Origin: UBA2897 sp036733925
GTDB taxonomy: Bacteria; Bacillota; Negativicutes; Selenomonadales; Selenomonadaceae
Assembly (NCBI GenBank): GCA_036733925.1
Contig: DAIMZO010000011.1
Location: forward strand, 1-64,000
Reading direction: 5' to 3'
Length of the DNA stretch: 64,000 nucleotides
Below, in pieces: positions 1-9,006 of this stretch. The notes under the pieces were generated by a model, which saw only the letters and a program-made list of their open reading frames with translations, did not search any database and had not been told where the DNA came from. The translations under genes were made by a program, and so were the position numbers. How positions within the stretch are numbered: position 1 is the stretch's first letter; each line of letters begins with the position of its first letter.

Positions 1-54
1 CTGTAAATCTGTCATCTTCGGATTACGATGGTTCGAATCCATCCCTGCCCACCA
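1..54 (+). tRNA. tRNA-Tyr (GUA), 5' part outside the window
   Basis: The 3' half of a class II tRNA is present. The anticodon loop carries GTA at the left edge, followed by a long variable arm, a T arm with the TTCGAAT loop (bases 32-38) and an acceptor strand ending in A plus an encoded CCA (52-54). A long variable arm with a GUA anticodon fits bacterial tRNA-Tyr. The 5' half lies before base 1. Confidence 0.85.
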
Positions 55-66
55 CCACGAAAGCAG

Positions 67-91
67 AGCGTCGCGTAAGCGGCGCTTTTTT
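67..91 (+). terminator. Intrinsic terminator after tRNA-Tyr
   Basis: A short GC-rich hairpin (AGCGTCGC, loop GTAA, GCGGCGCT) is followed by a run of T. It closes the tRNA transcript. The 196 bases from here to the tolC-like start contain AT-rich sequence with a possible TACAAT -10 box at 232-237, but no convincing -35 box. Confidence 0.75.
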
Positions 92-287
92 CGTATATGC
101 ATATGGGGGATGGCCTTGAATGGTACACTCTCTTCGGCGCTATATCGTTCTAATTGAGACTTAACTGGCCTTTTCTTACATAGCAAGATGGAAACTTTAT
201 ATATAGTATAGGAATCGTCTACAAACTGTGATACAATAAAGGACAGAAGTTTGCATGAAATGCATTCATGGCGAATTAGGAGGATTT

Positions 288-1748
288 ATGGAAAAACGAT
301 ACAAAGGCATGACATTGGCCATCTGCCTTGCTCTCGCGCTCAGTGCGCGGTCGGTATCGGCACAGGATGTGTCTCTGAAGGACGCCATCGATATCGCGCT
401 GGCACAGAATACCGGTTTGCTCATCACGCAGAAGGGTGAGGATACGGCGGAGGCAACGCTTGCGAAGGCGAAAGGGCAGAACGGCTTCAAGGCATCGGCA
501 AGCGGCAATGTGCTCCATTCGAGCAAGACGGAGGGGGAGAAGCGCGCGGATTCCTCCTCGCTCGGGATCTCAGGCAGCCTCCCGCTCTACACGGGCGGGG
601 CCAATGAGGCGAGCATCAAGAGCGGGGAGATCGGCGTGGAGTCCTCCCGTCTGACGACGGAGCGCAAGCGCGAGGACCTGAAGCTCTCGGTCATCAAGGC
701 GTATTACAACGCGCTCGAGGCGCGCAAGACCATCGACGTCGATCAGGAGTCCGTCGACAACTATCAGGCGCATTATACGAACGTCAGCCAGCTCTACTCT
801 GCGGGTTCCAAGGCGCGCATCGATGTGCTGCGCTCGTCCGTCGAGCTTTCGAATGCACGTCAGACGCTGATCAAGGCGCAGAATTCCTACGAGGCCGACT
901 TGTCGACGCTCCGGAACCTGTTGAACATGGACCGCACAGTGCCGCTGAACCTCACGACGGATTTCTCCTACGATAAATTCGACATCAGCATGGATGACGC
1001 GATCGCCTACGCATACCGCAACCGCAAGGATCTGAAAGTCTCCGAATACGAGATGAAGCAGAAGGAGCTCGCCATCACGTCAGCCAAGGCCGGCTATCAG
1101 CCGGAGCTCTCGCTCTCCGTCGGGACGAATGTCCTCAACAAGCAGTGGCATCCCTCGATGGACAACAAGACGGGCCTCAGCGCCGGCGTCGGCCTGTCGT
1201 GGGATATCTTCGACAGCGGCGTGACGAAGGCTGAGGTCAAAGAGGCCAAGAACCAGTACGATATCGCGAAGCTCAACCTGCTCAAGAACAAGGAGGATAT
1301 CGACCTGTCGCTGCGGCAGTCCTACTACAATATGCGCGAGGCGGAAAAGCGCTTCACCTCAACGTCGGATGCCGTGAACCAGGCCGAGGAAGATTACTAT
1401 ATCGCACGCGAGAAATACCGCGCGGGCGAGGGGCTCATGCTCGATATCATCGATGCACAGCTCGCGCTCTCGACGGCACGGCTCAACCATATCAGTGCGC
1501 AGTACGACTACGCGCGGTATAAGGCCGAGGTCGAGAACGAGATGGGCATCGGGCTGAATGACAGCGAGAAGGCCGCGTCCGGGCACCTCGATACGGACGC
1601 CGCACGCGTGATTGCGGCATCGCCGCTGACGAAGACGCAGACGGCGGCGCAGCCAGCCGCATCCGTGAAAGCGTCGGCTTCCAAGGAGGTCCGGCGTGAA
1701 TCCCAGCAGACGGTGGCAGAGCTCGCCGGGAATGGAGCAGCGAAATGA
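288..1748 (+). CDS. TolC family outer-membrane efflux protein
   Basis: This 486-residue protein should form the outer-membrane channel of a tripartite efflux pump. It starts with a Sec signal peptide (residues 1 to about 26, cleavage after SVSA) and continues with the repeated long helical hairpins and NTGLLI/RKDLKVSE-type segments of the outer-membrane efflux protein family. The last 50 residues are a low-complexity Ala/Thr/Ser tail. The ATG at 288 is chosen over the in-frame ATG at 255 because TAGGAGGA lies just upstream and the signal peptide then begins correctly. Its stop overlaps the next start (ATGA), so it is translationally coupled to the MacA-like adaptor. Substrate unknown. Confidence 0.88.
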   Translation: MEKRYKGMTLAICLALALSARSVSAQDVSLKDAIDIALAQNTGLLITQKGEDTAEATLAKAKGQNGFKASASGNVLHSSKTEGEKRADSSSLGISGSLPLYTGGANEASIKSGEIGVESSRLTTERKREDLKLSVIKAYYNALEARKTIDVDQESVDNYQAHYTNVSQLYSAGSKARIDVLRSSVELSNARQTLIKAQNSYEADLSTLRNLLNMDRTVPLNLTTDFSYDKFDISMDDAIAYAYRNRKDLKVSEYEMKQKELAITSAKAGYQPELSLSVGTNVLNKQWHPSMDNKTGLSAGVGLSWDIFDSGVTKAEVKEAKNQYDIAKLNLLKNKEDIDLSLRQSYYNMREAEKRFTSTSDAVNQAEEDYYIAREKYRAGEGLMLDIIDAQLALSTARLNHISAQYDYARYKAEVENEMGIGLNDSEKAASGHLDTDAARVIAASPLTKTQTAAQPAASVKASASKEVRRESQQTVAELAGNGAAK

Positions 1749-2881
1749 CGAAAAAAGGCAAGATCAAGATAGGCATTGCGGTCGTGCTCGTGGCCGCCAT
1801 CGCGTTCGGCGGCTGGAAGTATTACAGCAGCCAGCAGCAGGCGAAGGAACAGGCGGCTGCCGCGCAGCAGGTCACGCAGACCACGCGCATGGACATCAAG
1901 TCGACGGTATCGGCGACCGGCACGATCCGCCCAGTCAATTCCGTCGAGGTCAGCTCGAAGATCACGGCGCGCATCAAGAGCGTGCTCGTGAAGGAGAATG
2001 ACGAGGTAAAGGCAGGCCAGACCGTCGCGACGCTCGAGGGCAAGGACTACGAGTCGAAGCGGGATCAGGCACAGTACAAGGTCACGAGCACGAAGCAGAA
2101 ATACGACCGCGTCAGCTATCTCTATTCGATCGGCGCGGATACGCAGCAGCAGCTCGAGGATGCGCAGTACGATTACGATACGGCGCAATCCCAGCTCTCG
2201 GAGACGGAATCCGACCTCGCGGAGACCGTCATCACGGCGCCGATGGACGGCGTGGTCGTCGGCGAGCCAAAGACTGCCGGCACGATGGCCGTCCAGGGCT
2301 CCGATAACCCGACGGTCATCATGCGCATTGCCGACCTTTCGAGCAAGCAGATCCTCGCGAAGGTTGATGAGACCGATATCGGCAATGTGAAGGTCGGGCA
2401 GGACGCGACGTTCACCGTCGATACGTACCCGAACAAGACCTTTACGGCGCATGTCTCGAAGATCTCGCAGACCGATACCTCGAACACCTGGGATACGCAG
2501 AAATCCTCGTCGACGTCGACGGCTTCTTCGTCCTCGGCCAGCGTCATCTACTACTATGTGACGCTCGACGTCGATGACCCGGATAACGAATTGTTCCCGT
2601 CGATGACCGCGCGCGTCGAGATCAATACGGCGGACAAGCAGGACGCGCTCGTCGTGCCGATTTCGACGCTGAAGACGGATACGAACGGCTCTTACGTCAT
2701 CGTACGGAATCCGGACGGTTCCGAGGAGAACCGCTATGTGACCGTCGGCATCTACAGCGACGAGTACGTCGAGATCCTGTCCGGCCTCGAGGAGGGCGAG
2801 AGCGTCGTCTCGACCTATACGGCCACGAAGAGCAGCAAGTCCAGCAGCAACAACGACCGTCACGGCGGCCCGCCGATGTAA
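1745..2881 (+). CDS. MacA-like periplasmic adaptor (HlyD/RND MFP family)
   Basis: This 378-residue membrane-fusion protein should link the inner-membrane MacB-type transporter to the TolC-like channel. An N-terminal anchor helix (about 7-24) is followed by a barrel-sandwich/lipoyl half (VSSKITARIKSV), a coiled-coil hairpin, the second lipoyl half (TAPMDGVVVGEP) and beta-barrel and membrane-proximal domains. A Ser/Thr-rich insert lies near residues 245-265, and the C-terminal tail is Ser/Lys/Gly-rich. It overlaps the stop of the tolC-like gene by four bases and is followed at once by the ATPase gene. The MacA assignment rests on this order and the fold; the exported substrate cannot be read from sequence. 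Confidence 0.88.
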   Translation: MTKKGKIKIGIAVVLVAAIAFGGWKYYSSQQQAKEQAAAAQQVTQTTRMDIKSTVSATGTIRPVNSVEVSSKITARIKSVLVKENDEVKAGQTVATLEGKDYESKRDQAQYKVTSTKQKYDRVSYLYSIGADTQQQLEDAQYDYDTAQSQLSETESDLAETVITAPMDGVVVGEPKTAGTMAVQGSDNPTVIMRIADLSSKQILAKVDETDIGNVKVGQDATFTVDTYPNKTFTAHVSKISQTDTSNTWDTQKSSSTSTASSSSASVIYYYVTLDVDDPDNELFPSMTARVEINTADKQDALVVPISTLKTDTNGSYVIVRNPDGSEENRYVTVGIYSDEYVEILSGLEEGESVVSTYTATKSSKSSSNNDRHGGPPM

Positions 2882-2894
2882 GGTGAACAGTACC

Positions 2895-3620
2895 ATGACA
2901 GAGAAAAAAGAAGAGCGCTATGCGACCATCAAGCTGCGCGATATCCGGAAAATCTACCAGATCGGCGAGGAGACGCTCGCCGCGCTTGACGGCATCACGC
3001 TTGACATCCACAAGGGCGAGTTCGCCGCGCTGATGGGGCCGTCCGGCTCCGGCAAGTCGACGCTGATGAACATCCTCGGCTGCCTCGACCGCCCGACCTC
3101 GGGCTCGTACAAGCTCGACGACGAGGAGGTCTCGAACCTCTCGGACGACCAGCTCGCCTATACGCGGAACCGAAAGATCGGCTTCGTGTTCCAGAACTTC
3201 AACCTGCTCTCGCGCATCTCGGCGCTCGAGAACGTCGCGCTGCCGCTCGTCTACGCGGGGGTCGGGCGCAAGGAGCGCAATGAGCGCGCCATGCACTATC
3301 TCGAGGCGGTCGGACTCGCGGACCGCGCGGACCACCAGCCGAACGAACTTTCGGGCGGCCAGCGCCAGCGTGTCGCGATTGCCCGCGCGCTCGTCAACGA
3401 CCCGCATATCATCATGGCGGACGAGCCGACCGGCAACCTCGATACGAAGTCGACGAAGGAGATCATGCAGATCTTCGAAGCGATGCACGAAGAGGGGCGC
3501 ACAATCATCCTCGTCACGCATGAGCCGGAGATCGCGGCCTGCGCAAGCCGCCAGCTTCTCGTGCGCGATGGGAAAATCACCCGAGACGAAGGAAAGGGCG
3601 TGGTCATGGATGTTGTTTAA
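2895..3620 (+). CDS. MacB-type ABC transporter ATP-binding protein
   Basis: This 241-residue ATPase drives the MacAB-type exporter. It shows Walker A GPSGSGKST (48-56), signature LSGGQRQR, Walker B IIMADEP and the EPTGNLD motif typical of the LolD/MacB/FtsE group. The ATG at 2895 is preferred to the GTG at 2883 because AAGGTG sits about nine bases upstream. In E. coli MacB the ATPase and permease are one chain; here they are separate genes that overlap by 11 bases, as is common in Firmicutes. Confidence 0.9.
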   Translation: MTEKKEERYATIKLRDIRKIYQIGEETLAALDGITLDIHKGEFAALMGPSGSGKSTLMNILGCLDRPTSGSYKLDDEEVSNLSDDQLAYTRNRKIGFVFQNFNLLSRISALENVALPLVYAGVGRKERNERAMHYLEAVGLADRADHQPNELSGGQRQRVAIARALVNDPHIIMADEPTGNLDTKSTKEIMQIFEAMHEEGRTIILVTHEPEIAACASRQLLVRDGKITRDEGKGVVMDVV

Positions 3621-4827
3621 AGAGAGTTTCCAGATTGCGCTCGCGTCCCTGTTCGCGAACAAGATGCGTTCGCTGCTGACGATGCTCGGCATCATCATCG
3701 GTGTCGGCGCGGTCATCGCGATGGTGTCCATCGGCATGGGCGTGCGCTCGAACGTCACGAGCTCGATTGCGAGCCTCGGTTCGAATATGCTGATCGTCAT
3801 GCCGGGATCCTCGAACCGCGGCGGCGTGCGCGGTGCGGCAGGATCGATGCAGACGCTGAAATACGATGATGCGAAAGCCATCAAGGAGAAGATCCCCGAT
3901 ATCGAATACGTCTCCCCGATGGTCTCGTCCTCGTATCAGGTCGTCTACGGCAACAATAACTGGAATACGTCCGTGCAGGGCGTCACGCCGGAGTTCATGT
4001 CCATCCGCTCGCTCACAATCAGCTACGGCGCGTTCATCACGGAGAATGACCTGCAGAAGCGGCAGCGCGTGGCCGTCATCGGCACGACGGTCGCGGAGAA
4101 CCTGTTCGAGGACAAGAACCCGGTCGGCCAGAATATCCGCATCAACAACCAGCCGTACAAGGTCATCGGCCTCCTGCAGAGCAAGGGCCAGTCCTCCATG
4201 GGACAGGATCAGGACGATATGGTTTACGTGCCGCTGACGACCGCGCAGGAGCGCATGCTCGGCATCACCTATGTGCAGAGCATCAACCTGCAGGTCAAGG
4301 ACGCGGACAAGATGGATCAGGTGCAGGCACAGGTCGAGCAGCTGCTCCGCACGCGCCACCATATCACGGGCGACAAGGACGACGACTTCAACGTCCGGAA
4401 CCTCACGAGCCTCATGCAGACCGTGCAGCAGTCGACGACGATGCTGACGCTGCTGCTTGGCTCGATTGCTGGCATCTCGCTGCTCGTCGGCGGCATCGGC
4501 ATCATGAACATCATGATGGTGTCCGTGACGGAGCGCACGCGCGAGATTGGCATCCGCAAGGCACTCGGCGCGACGTTCATGAACATCATGACGCAGTTCC
4601 TGATCGAGTCGATGGTCATCGGCATCATCGGCGGCCTGATCGGCATCGGGCTCGGCTGTCTCGCTTCGAAGATCATCGCGCAGGTCGGCAATTTCACGAC
4701 CGTCATCACGCTCGCGCCAATCCTCGTGTCGTTCCTGTTCTCCGTCGGCATCGGCTTGTTCTTCGGCATCTATCCTGCCCGCAAGGCCGCGCGCCTCGAC
4801 CCGATTGAAGCGCTCCGCTACGAATAA
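3610..4827 (+). CDS. MacB/FtsX-type ABC transporter permease
   Basis: This 405-residue permease has one N-terminal membrane helix (MLTMLGIIIGVGAVIAMVSI region), a large extracytoplasmic MacB_PCD domain (about 45-280), and three C-terminal FtsX helices with the family motif ERTREIGIRKALGA between the first two. The end LDPIEALRYE is typical of MacB permeases. The ATG at 3610 lies inside the end of the ATPase gene in another frame; the open frame extends further upstream but only as a shadow of the ATPase. It completes a four-gene TolC-MacA-MacB operon that ends in a strong terminator. Confidence 0.9.
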   Translation: MLFKESFQIALASLFANKMRSLLTMLGIIIGVGAVIAMVSIGMGVRSNVTSSIASLGSNMLIVMPGSSNRGGVRGAAGSMQTLKYDDAKAIKEKIPDIEYVSPMVSSSYQVVYGNNNWNTSVQGVTPEFMSIRSLTISYGAFITENDLQKRQRVAVIGTTVAENLFEDKNPVGQNIRINNQPYKVIGLLQSKGQSSMGQDQDDMVYVPLTTAQERMLGITYVQSINLQVKDADKMDQVQAQVEQLLRTRHHITGDKDDDFNVRNLTSLMQTVQQSTTMLTLLLGSIAGISLLVGGIGIMNIMMVSVTERTREIGIRKALGATFMNIMTQFLIESMVIGIIGGLIGIGLGCLASKIIAQVGNFTTVITLAPILVSFLFSVGIGLFFGIYPARKAARLDPIEALRYE

Positions 4828-4828
4828 G

Positions 4829-4850
4829 TGGCCTTCCCCTCTGGGAAAGG
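4829..4850. repeat. Imperfect GGAAGG palindrome (dispersed intergenic repeat type)
   Basis: Directly after the permease stop lies an imperfect inverted repeat, CCTTCCCCTC then TGGGAAAGGC. Its core closely matches the palindrome after the chemotaxis receptor at 36784-36803. Similar CCTTCCCC...GGGGAAGG elements are, from memory, scattered between genes in many gut Firmicutes. Confidence 0.5.
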
Positions 4851-4853
4851 CAA

Positions 4854-4895
4854 AAGAAGGGCCTTGGCAGATTCGGATCTGCCAAGGCCCTTCTT
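4854..4895. terminator. Bidirectional intrinsic terminator
   Basis: A near-perfect inverted repeat of about 19 bases per arm (AAGAAGGGCCTTGGCAGAT and its complement) with a TCGG loop lies between convergent genes. A-rich sequence on the left and TTCTTCT on the right let it serve both the efflux operon and the minus-strand HD-GYP gene. Confidence 0.85.
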
Positions 4896-4912
4896 CTATA
4901 GTATAGAGATTT

Positions 4913-5977
4913 TTATTTCGGATTATACTCGACAATCTCGATGGCCGGATGCTCGTTGAGGTCGAGGAGCTCGCTCGGCGAGATCTCGATGACGGGGTGG
5001 GCGGCGTAGTCATTCGGGTAGGCGGCGACAATGCCTTTCTGCCCATTCGAGAGCACGACCTTCGAGCCGAGGAACGCATCCTTGATGCGGTTCAGCACGA
5101 CGACGCAGACGGCCGGGTCGAGCGTCTGGAACATGCCCTGGCTGATTGCCGCGATTGCGGCGAACGGCGTCCGCTTGACATAGCCCTCGCGCTCTGTCGT
5201 GATGTTGTCGTAGATATCCGCAATCATGACGATGCGTGCGTATTCGTGGATGTCCGGCCTCTGCACGTTGAACGGGAAGCCGGAGCCGTCCATGCGCTCG
5301 TGATGCTGCAAGGCGGCAAGCTTAACCCCGTCGGAGAGATCCGCAACCCCGTTCAGGATGTGCTGGCCGTCGATGGTGTGCTGTACGTAGGCTTCGTAAT
5401 CCTCACCTTCGAGGTTCTCGACGTTCTTGTCGAGCAGCCGTTTCGGAAATTTCGATTTCCCGATGTCGTGCAGGAAGCCGGCGAGAATCAGATCCTTCGT
5501 TTTATCCTTGTCGAACTGCATCCATTTCGCGATGACGCCGGAAAGGATCGAGACGCGCAACGAATGATTGTAGATATCGCCTGCGAGGTGGTTCATCTCG
5601 TAGAGGTAGTCGATGACGCCGCTGCTCCGGGACAGCGGCGAGTAGGCTTTATCGACTACTTTCTTCGTCGCGTCCATCGGGACTTTGCCGGTCTTGTTCG
5701 TCTGCTTGAACACCGTCTCGGCGGCCTGCACGATGTTGTTGTACTCTTTCAGAAAGGCGTTGCCGCGGTTGAAGATTGCGGATACCGCCTGATAGTTCTG
5801 GCTTAGTTCGTACTCATCCTTGACGTAGACAACGGGTATATTCAGAAACGTGAGCCGTGTGATATGCGCTTTCGTCAGCAGAGTGTCTTCTGACAGGATT
5901 ACGACACGGTTCGGATTCACGATGGTGCGGGCGAGAATCATGCCCGGTTTCAGATCTTCCACGGAAACCGCTCTCAA
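4913..5977 (-). CDS. HD-GYP domain protein, probable cyclic-di-GMP phosphodiesterase
   Basis: This 354-residue protein has an N-terminal region resembling the DUF3391-like part of many HD-GYP proteins (LKPGMILARTI) and a C-terminal HD-GYP domain with the metal-binding pair in LHDIGK (170-171) and HHERMDGSGFP (about 225-235). HD-GYP enzymes hydrolyse cyclic di-GMP. The GYP triad reads GFP here, which occurs in other members. The start is set at TTG 5977 because AAGGAGGGGG lies five bases upstream; an ATG 20 codons earlier has no ribosome site. There are no transmembrane segments. It is monocistronic and convergent with the efflux operon. Confidence 0.85.
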   Translation of the reverse strand: MRAVSVEDLKPGMILARTIVNPNRVVILSEDTLLTKAHITRLTFLNIPVVYVKDEYELSQNYQAVSAIFNRGNAFLKEYNNIVQAAETVFKQTNKTGKVPMDATKKVVDKAYSPLSRSSGVIDYLYEMNHLAGDIYNHSLRVSILSGVIAKWMQFDKDKTKDLILAGFLHDIGKSKFPKRLLDKNVENLEGEDYEAYVQHTIDGQHILNGVADLSDGVKLAALQHHERMDGSGFPFNVQRPDIHEYARIVMIADIYDNITTEREGYVKRTPFAAIAAISQGMFQTLDPAVCVVVLNRIKDAFLGSKVVLSNGQKGIVAAYPNDYAAHPVIEISPSELLDLNEHPAIEIVEYNPK

Positions 5978-6142
5978 AATAACCCCCTCCTTTATCTCTC
6001 TTATATGTATGTCGGAATTTCGGTCGCTATTCCCCATCTTTTATTTTCTAGATGCAGGGGAGAAATCCCTGCTGGAATCCGGAGCTTTTTGCAGAACGCA
6101 GAAAAACTTTCTGCCAGAAGGCGCAGAAAATCACTTCATGGC

Positions 6143-6171
6143 TTGACAATCTTACAACCGTTCGATATAAT
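6143..6171 (+). promoter_or_regulatory. Consensus sigma-70/SigA promoter
   Basis: TTGACA (6143-6148) and TATAAT (6166-6171) are separated by 17 bases, a perfect match to the housekeeping consensus. It lies 56 bases before the amino-acid-binding lipoprotein start. Confidence 0.9.
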
Positions 6172-6226
6172 AACTTCAAGTTAATCCTTTAGTATAATAA
6201 AGAAATAAATGAAAGGGCGATGGAAT

Positions 6227-7039
6227 ATGAAAGCGAAGAAATGGCTGGCACTCGGCCTCGCAGCGGTTATGTCGATGGCACTGATTACGGGGTGCGGCAG
6301 CAACGCGGCGAAAGACAGCGGCTCGGGCGCGAAGGAGAATTCGAAGATCCTCGTTGGGCTCGACGACAACTTCCCGCCGATGGGCTTCAAGGATGAGAAC
6401 AACGAGATCACAGGCTTTGATGTCGACCTCGCGAAAGAGGCGTCGAAGCGCCTCGGCCGCGAAGTGGAGTTCAAGGCTATCGACTGGTCGAGCAAAGAGG
6501 CGGAGCTCAAGAGCGGCCGCGTCAATGTCCTCTGGAACGGTCTCGATATCACGGAGAAGCGCAAGGAGAACATGCTGTTCTCCGACCCGTACATGGATAA
6601 CCGTCAAATCATCTTCGTGAAGAAGGGCCGCACGGATATCACGGACGAGTCGAGCCTCAAGGGCAAGAATATCGGCACGCAGAGCGCGAGCACGGCCGAG
6701 GAATACCTCGACGGCGACGAGTTCAAGAAGGTCGGCGTCAAGGAGATCAAAAAGTATCCGGACTTTGTCAACGCGTTCATGGATCTCGAGAACGGCCGTA
6801 TCGATGCGGTCATCGGCGATGAAATCGTCGGCCGCTACTATATGAGCAAGCACCCGGACGCCATCGAGGCGGTGGACGTTGCGGTCGGCCCAATCTCGCA
6901 GTTCGGCATCGCGTTCGCGAAGGACAATCAGCAGCTCCGCGATGAGGTGCAGAAAGTCCTCGACGAGATGAAGGCGGACGGCACAATCGCGAAGATTTCG
7001 GAGAAATGGTTCGGCAAGGACATCACGATTCAGGAATAA
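6227..7039 (+). CDS. Amino-acid ABC transporter substrate-binding lipoprotein
   Basis: This 270-residue lipoprotein of the SBP_bac_3 family has a signal peptide ending in the lipobox LITGC (Cys23), followed by the family's opening (ILVGLDDNFPPMGF) and the typical DVDLAKE and FSDPY motifs. It should bind a polar amino acid outside the inner membrane. The ATG at 6227 is chosen over 6209 because AAAGGG precedes it and the signal peptide is then of normal length. No permease or ATPase gene is adjacent. The next gene is serine acetyltransferase, which hints at cystine or another sulfur amino acid, but that is only context. Confidence 0.87.
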   Translation: MKAKKWLALGLAAVMSMALITGCGSNAAKDSGSGAKENSKILVGLDDNFPPMGFKDENNEITGFDVDLAKEASKRLGREVEFKAIDWSSKEAELKSGRVNVLWNGLDITEKRKENMLFSDPYMDNRQIIFVKKGRTDITDESSLKGKNIGTQSASTAEEYLDGDEFKKVGVKEIKKYPDFVNAFMDLENGRIDAVIGDEIVGRYYMSKHPDAIEAVDVAVGPISQFGIAFAKDNQQLRDEVQKVLDEMKADGTIAKISEKWFGKDITIQE

Positions 7040-7066
7040 ACAGGCAGAGAATGGAGAGCGGCCAGC

Positions 7067-8026
7067 ATGAGTGATAAGATTACACCGGTGATTCGCGAGC
7101 TTGCGGGGAAAATCCTCGACGATTACGAGCAGAAGCGCCCGATTGACAAGCTCGACGTGTTCAACCAGCCGAGGCTGGATATCATCTACGCACTCACGGA
7201 CAAGCTCTGCCGCATCGCGTTCCCCGGCTATACGAAGGATCCGGAGTACCGCATCTACGATATCCGCGCGAATATGCAGATGGTCATCGAGGATGTGGCG
7301 TTCAACCTGAACAAGCAGATCGCGATCGCCCTGCGCTATGGGCGGAAGCTCACGGCGAAGGAGCGGGCAGAGGCCGGTGACCGCGCGCAGGAGATCACAA
7401 TCGAGTTCCTGCGCCGCATCCCGCGCGTCCGCGAATACATCGCGACGGATCTCGATGCGACCTTCGACGGCGACCCGGCGGCTGAGAGCCTCGACGAGAT
7501 CATCTTCTCGTATCCGGGGCTCTACGCGATCACGGTCTACCGGTTCGCGCATGAGCTCTACGAGCTGCAGGTGCCGGTCATCCCGCGCATCATGACGGAG
7601 CGCGCGCACAGCAAGACGGGCATCGACATCAACCCGGGCGCGACAATCGGCAAGTATTTCTTCATCGATCACGGCACGGGCATCGTCATCGGCGAGACCA
7701 CGCATATCGGCAGCCATGTCAAGGTTTATCAGGGCGTGACGCTCGGCGCGCTCTCGACCTCGGGCGGCCGCGCGCTGCACAATGTGCGCCGCCACCCGAC
7801 CATCGAGGACAACGTGACCATCTATTCCGGTGCGTCAATCCTCGGCGGCGATACGGTCATCGGCAAGGGCTCGGTCATCGGCGGCAACGTGTTCCTGACG
7901 AAATCCGTAGCCCCCGGCACGAAGGTCAGCGTCAAGAATCAGGAGCTCCGTTACAATACGGGCAGCAAGAAAGTCCAGGAGGTCAAGGACGATGCCGACA
8001 ACGCGGCGTGGTTCTATGTGATCTGA
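7067..8026 (+). CDS. Serine O-acetyltransferase (CysE/EpsC type)
   Basis: This 319-residue enzyme should transfer acetyl from acetyl-CoA to serine, the first step of cysteine synthesis. An alpha-helical N-terminal domain (about 1-185) precedes a left-handed beta-helix of hexapeptide repeats (about 190-290) with the catalytic-site motif IDHGTGIVIGET and the QGVTLGA segment. The longer N-terminus is like that of the EpsC-type enzymes. It begins 27 bases after the binding-protein gene, so the two are probably cotranscribed from the consensus promoter upstream. Confidence 0.9.
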   Translation: MSDKITPVIRELAGKILDDYEQKRPIDKLDVFNQPRLDIIYALTDKLCRIAFPGYTKDPEYRIYDIRANMQMVIEDVAFNLNKQIAIALRYGRKLTAKERAEAGDRAQEITIEFLRRIPRVREYIATDLDATFDGDPAAESLDEIIFSYPGLYAITVYRFAHELYELQVPVIPRIMTERAHSKTGIDINPGATIGKYFFIDHGTGIVIGETTHIGSHVKVYQGVTLGALSTSGGRALHNVRRHPTIEDNVTIYSGASILGGDTVIGKGSVIGGNVFLTKSVAPGTKVSVKNQELRYNTGSKKVQEVKDDADNAAWFYVI

Positions 8027-8050
8027 TGGCATATTCCAGGAGGCGGTTTT

Positions 8051-8087
8051 CCGCGGCGGTACGTCCGCGCGGAGGATCGTCTTTTTT
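8051..8087 (+). terminator. Possible intrinsic terminator after cysE
   Basis: A GC-rich hairpin with one bulge (CCGCGGCGG, loop TACG, TCCGCGCGG) is followed eight bases later by a run of T. The T-run is detached from the stem, so termination may be partial. Confidence 0.4.
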
Positions 8088-8092
8088 CGCGC

Positions 8093-8121
8093 TTGCGTAC
8101 AGAGGACTTACATAGTAAAAT
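8093..8121 (+). promoter_or_regulatory. Promoter of the lipid A supercluster
   Basis: TTGCGT (8093-8098) and TAAAAT (8116-8121) lie 17 bases apart, followed by AAAG. The same arrangement, with identical hexamers, precedes hsdM, and a near copy precedes the GlcNAc-1-P transferase gene. Confidence 0.65.
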
Positions 8122-8152
8122 AAAGAGAAGGAAAAGAGCAGGAGGAATGACT

Positions 8153-8986
8153 TTGCAAAAAGAAACGACACTCGCGAAGCCGGTTTCCTATCAGGGCGTC
8201 GGCCTGCATTCCGGGAAGAACGTCCATATCGAATTCCGGCCGGCACCCGCCGGAACCGGCATCGTGATCTTGCGGACGGATCTGCCGGGAACGCCGGAGA
8301 TCCACGCGGTGGCGGAGAATGTCACCTCGACGCTGCGCGCGACGACGGTCGAAGAGAACGGGAACAAGGTATTCACAATCGAGCACATGATGAGCGCGCT
8401 GCACGCGCTCCGCATCGACAACTGCTATATCGCGCTCGACGCAGAGGAACCGCCGGTCGCCGATGGCTCCTCGCTGACGTATTTCCGGCTTCTGAAAAGC
8501 GCCGGCAGGACAGAGCAGGATCGGGAACGGAAGGAAATCGTCATCGACCGGGTCTTCCGCATCGACGATGAGAAGACCGGACGCTTCGTGCTGGTCCTGC
8601 CATACGACGGGTTCCGCGTGAGCTTCACCTCGGTGAATCCGCACAAGCTCATCGGCATCCAGTACGAGGACTTTCTGGTCGATGAGGCCGTCTATGAAAA
8701 GGAAATCGCGCCGGCCCGCACCATCGCCTACGAAGGCGAGATCCGGCAGCTTCGCGAGATGGGACTCGGTCTCGGCGGCACGATGGAGAACGTCATCGTC
8801 TACAACGACGACGGGTGGCTGAACCCGCTGCATTTCGACGATGAGCTCGTGCGGCACAAGATCCTCGACGTCATCGGCGACTTGCGTCTCGCGGGCATCA
8901 TCCGCGGGCACATCATCGCTGCAGCATCCGGGCACGCACTCAACACACAGCTCGCGAAGAAAATTGCGGCCGTGTATCGTGGATAA
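8153..8986 (+). CDS. lpxC: UDP-3-O-acyl-N-acetylglucosamine deacetylase
   Basis: LpxC removes the acetyl group from UDP-3-O-acyl-GlcNAc, the committed step of lipid A synthesis, in the cytoplasm. The protein (277 residues) shows the opening KPVSYQGVGLHSG, the zinc site in EHMMSALHAL (His78) and HKILDVIGDL, and the C-terminal RGHIIAAASGH with the catalytic His. Length is normal. The start is taken at TTG 8153: AGGAGG (8140-8145) is seven bases before it but practically abuts the ATG at 8147. It opens a 16-kb run of envelope genes on one strand. Confidence 0.93.
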   Translation: MQKETTLAKPVSYQGVGLHSGKNVHIEFRPAPAGTGIVILRTDLPGTPEIHAVAENVTSTLRATTVEENGNKVFTIEHMMSALHALRIDNCYIALDAEEPPVADGSSLTYFRLLKSAGRTEQDRERKEIVIDRVFRIDDEKTGRFVLVLPYDGFRVSFTSVNPHKLIGIQYEDFLVDEAVYEKEIAPARTIAYEGEIRQLREMGLGLGGTMENVIVYNDDGWLNPLHFDDELVRHKILDVIGDLRLAGIIRGHIIAAASGHALNTQLAKKIAAVYRG

Positions 8987-9006
8987 AAGAACAGGAGAGA
9001 ATAGTT

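Noticed and set aside
1508..2896. Long minus-strand open frame of 462 codons opposite the TolC/MacA genes
   Set aside because: It is Arg/Asp/Leu-biased with no motif and mirrors the plus-strand coding frame; many equally long antisense frames occur in this GC-rich window.
3604..5079. Minus-strand frame of 491 codons opposite the MacB permease
   Set aside because: It is a GC-driven shadow crossing a strong terminator, with no ribosome site and a His/Arg/Asp-rich composition.
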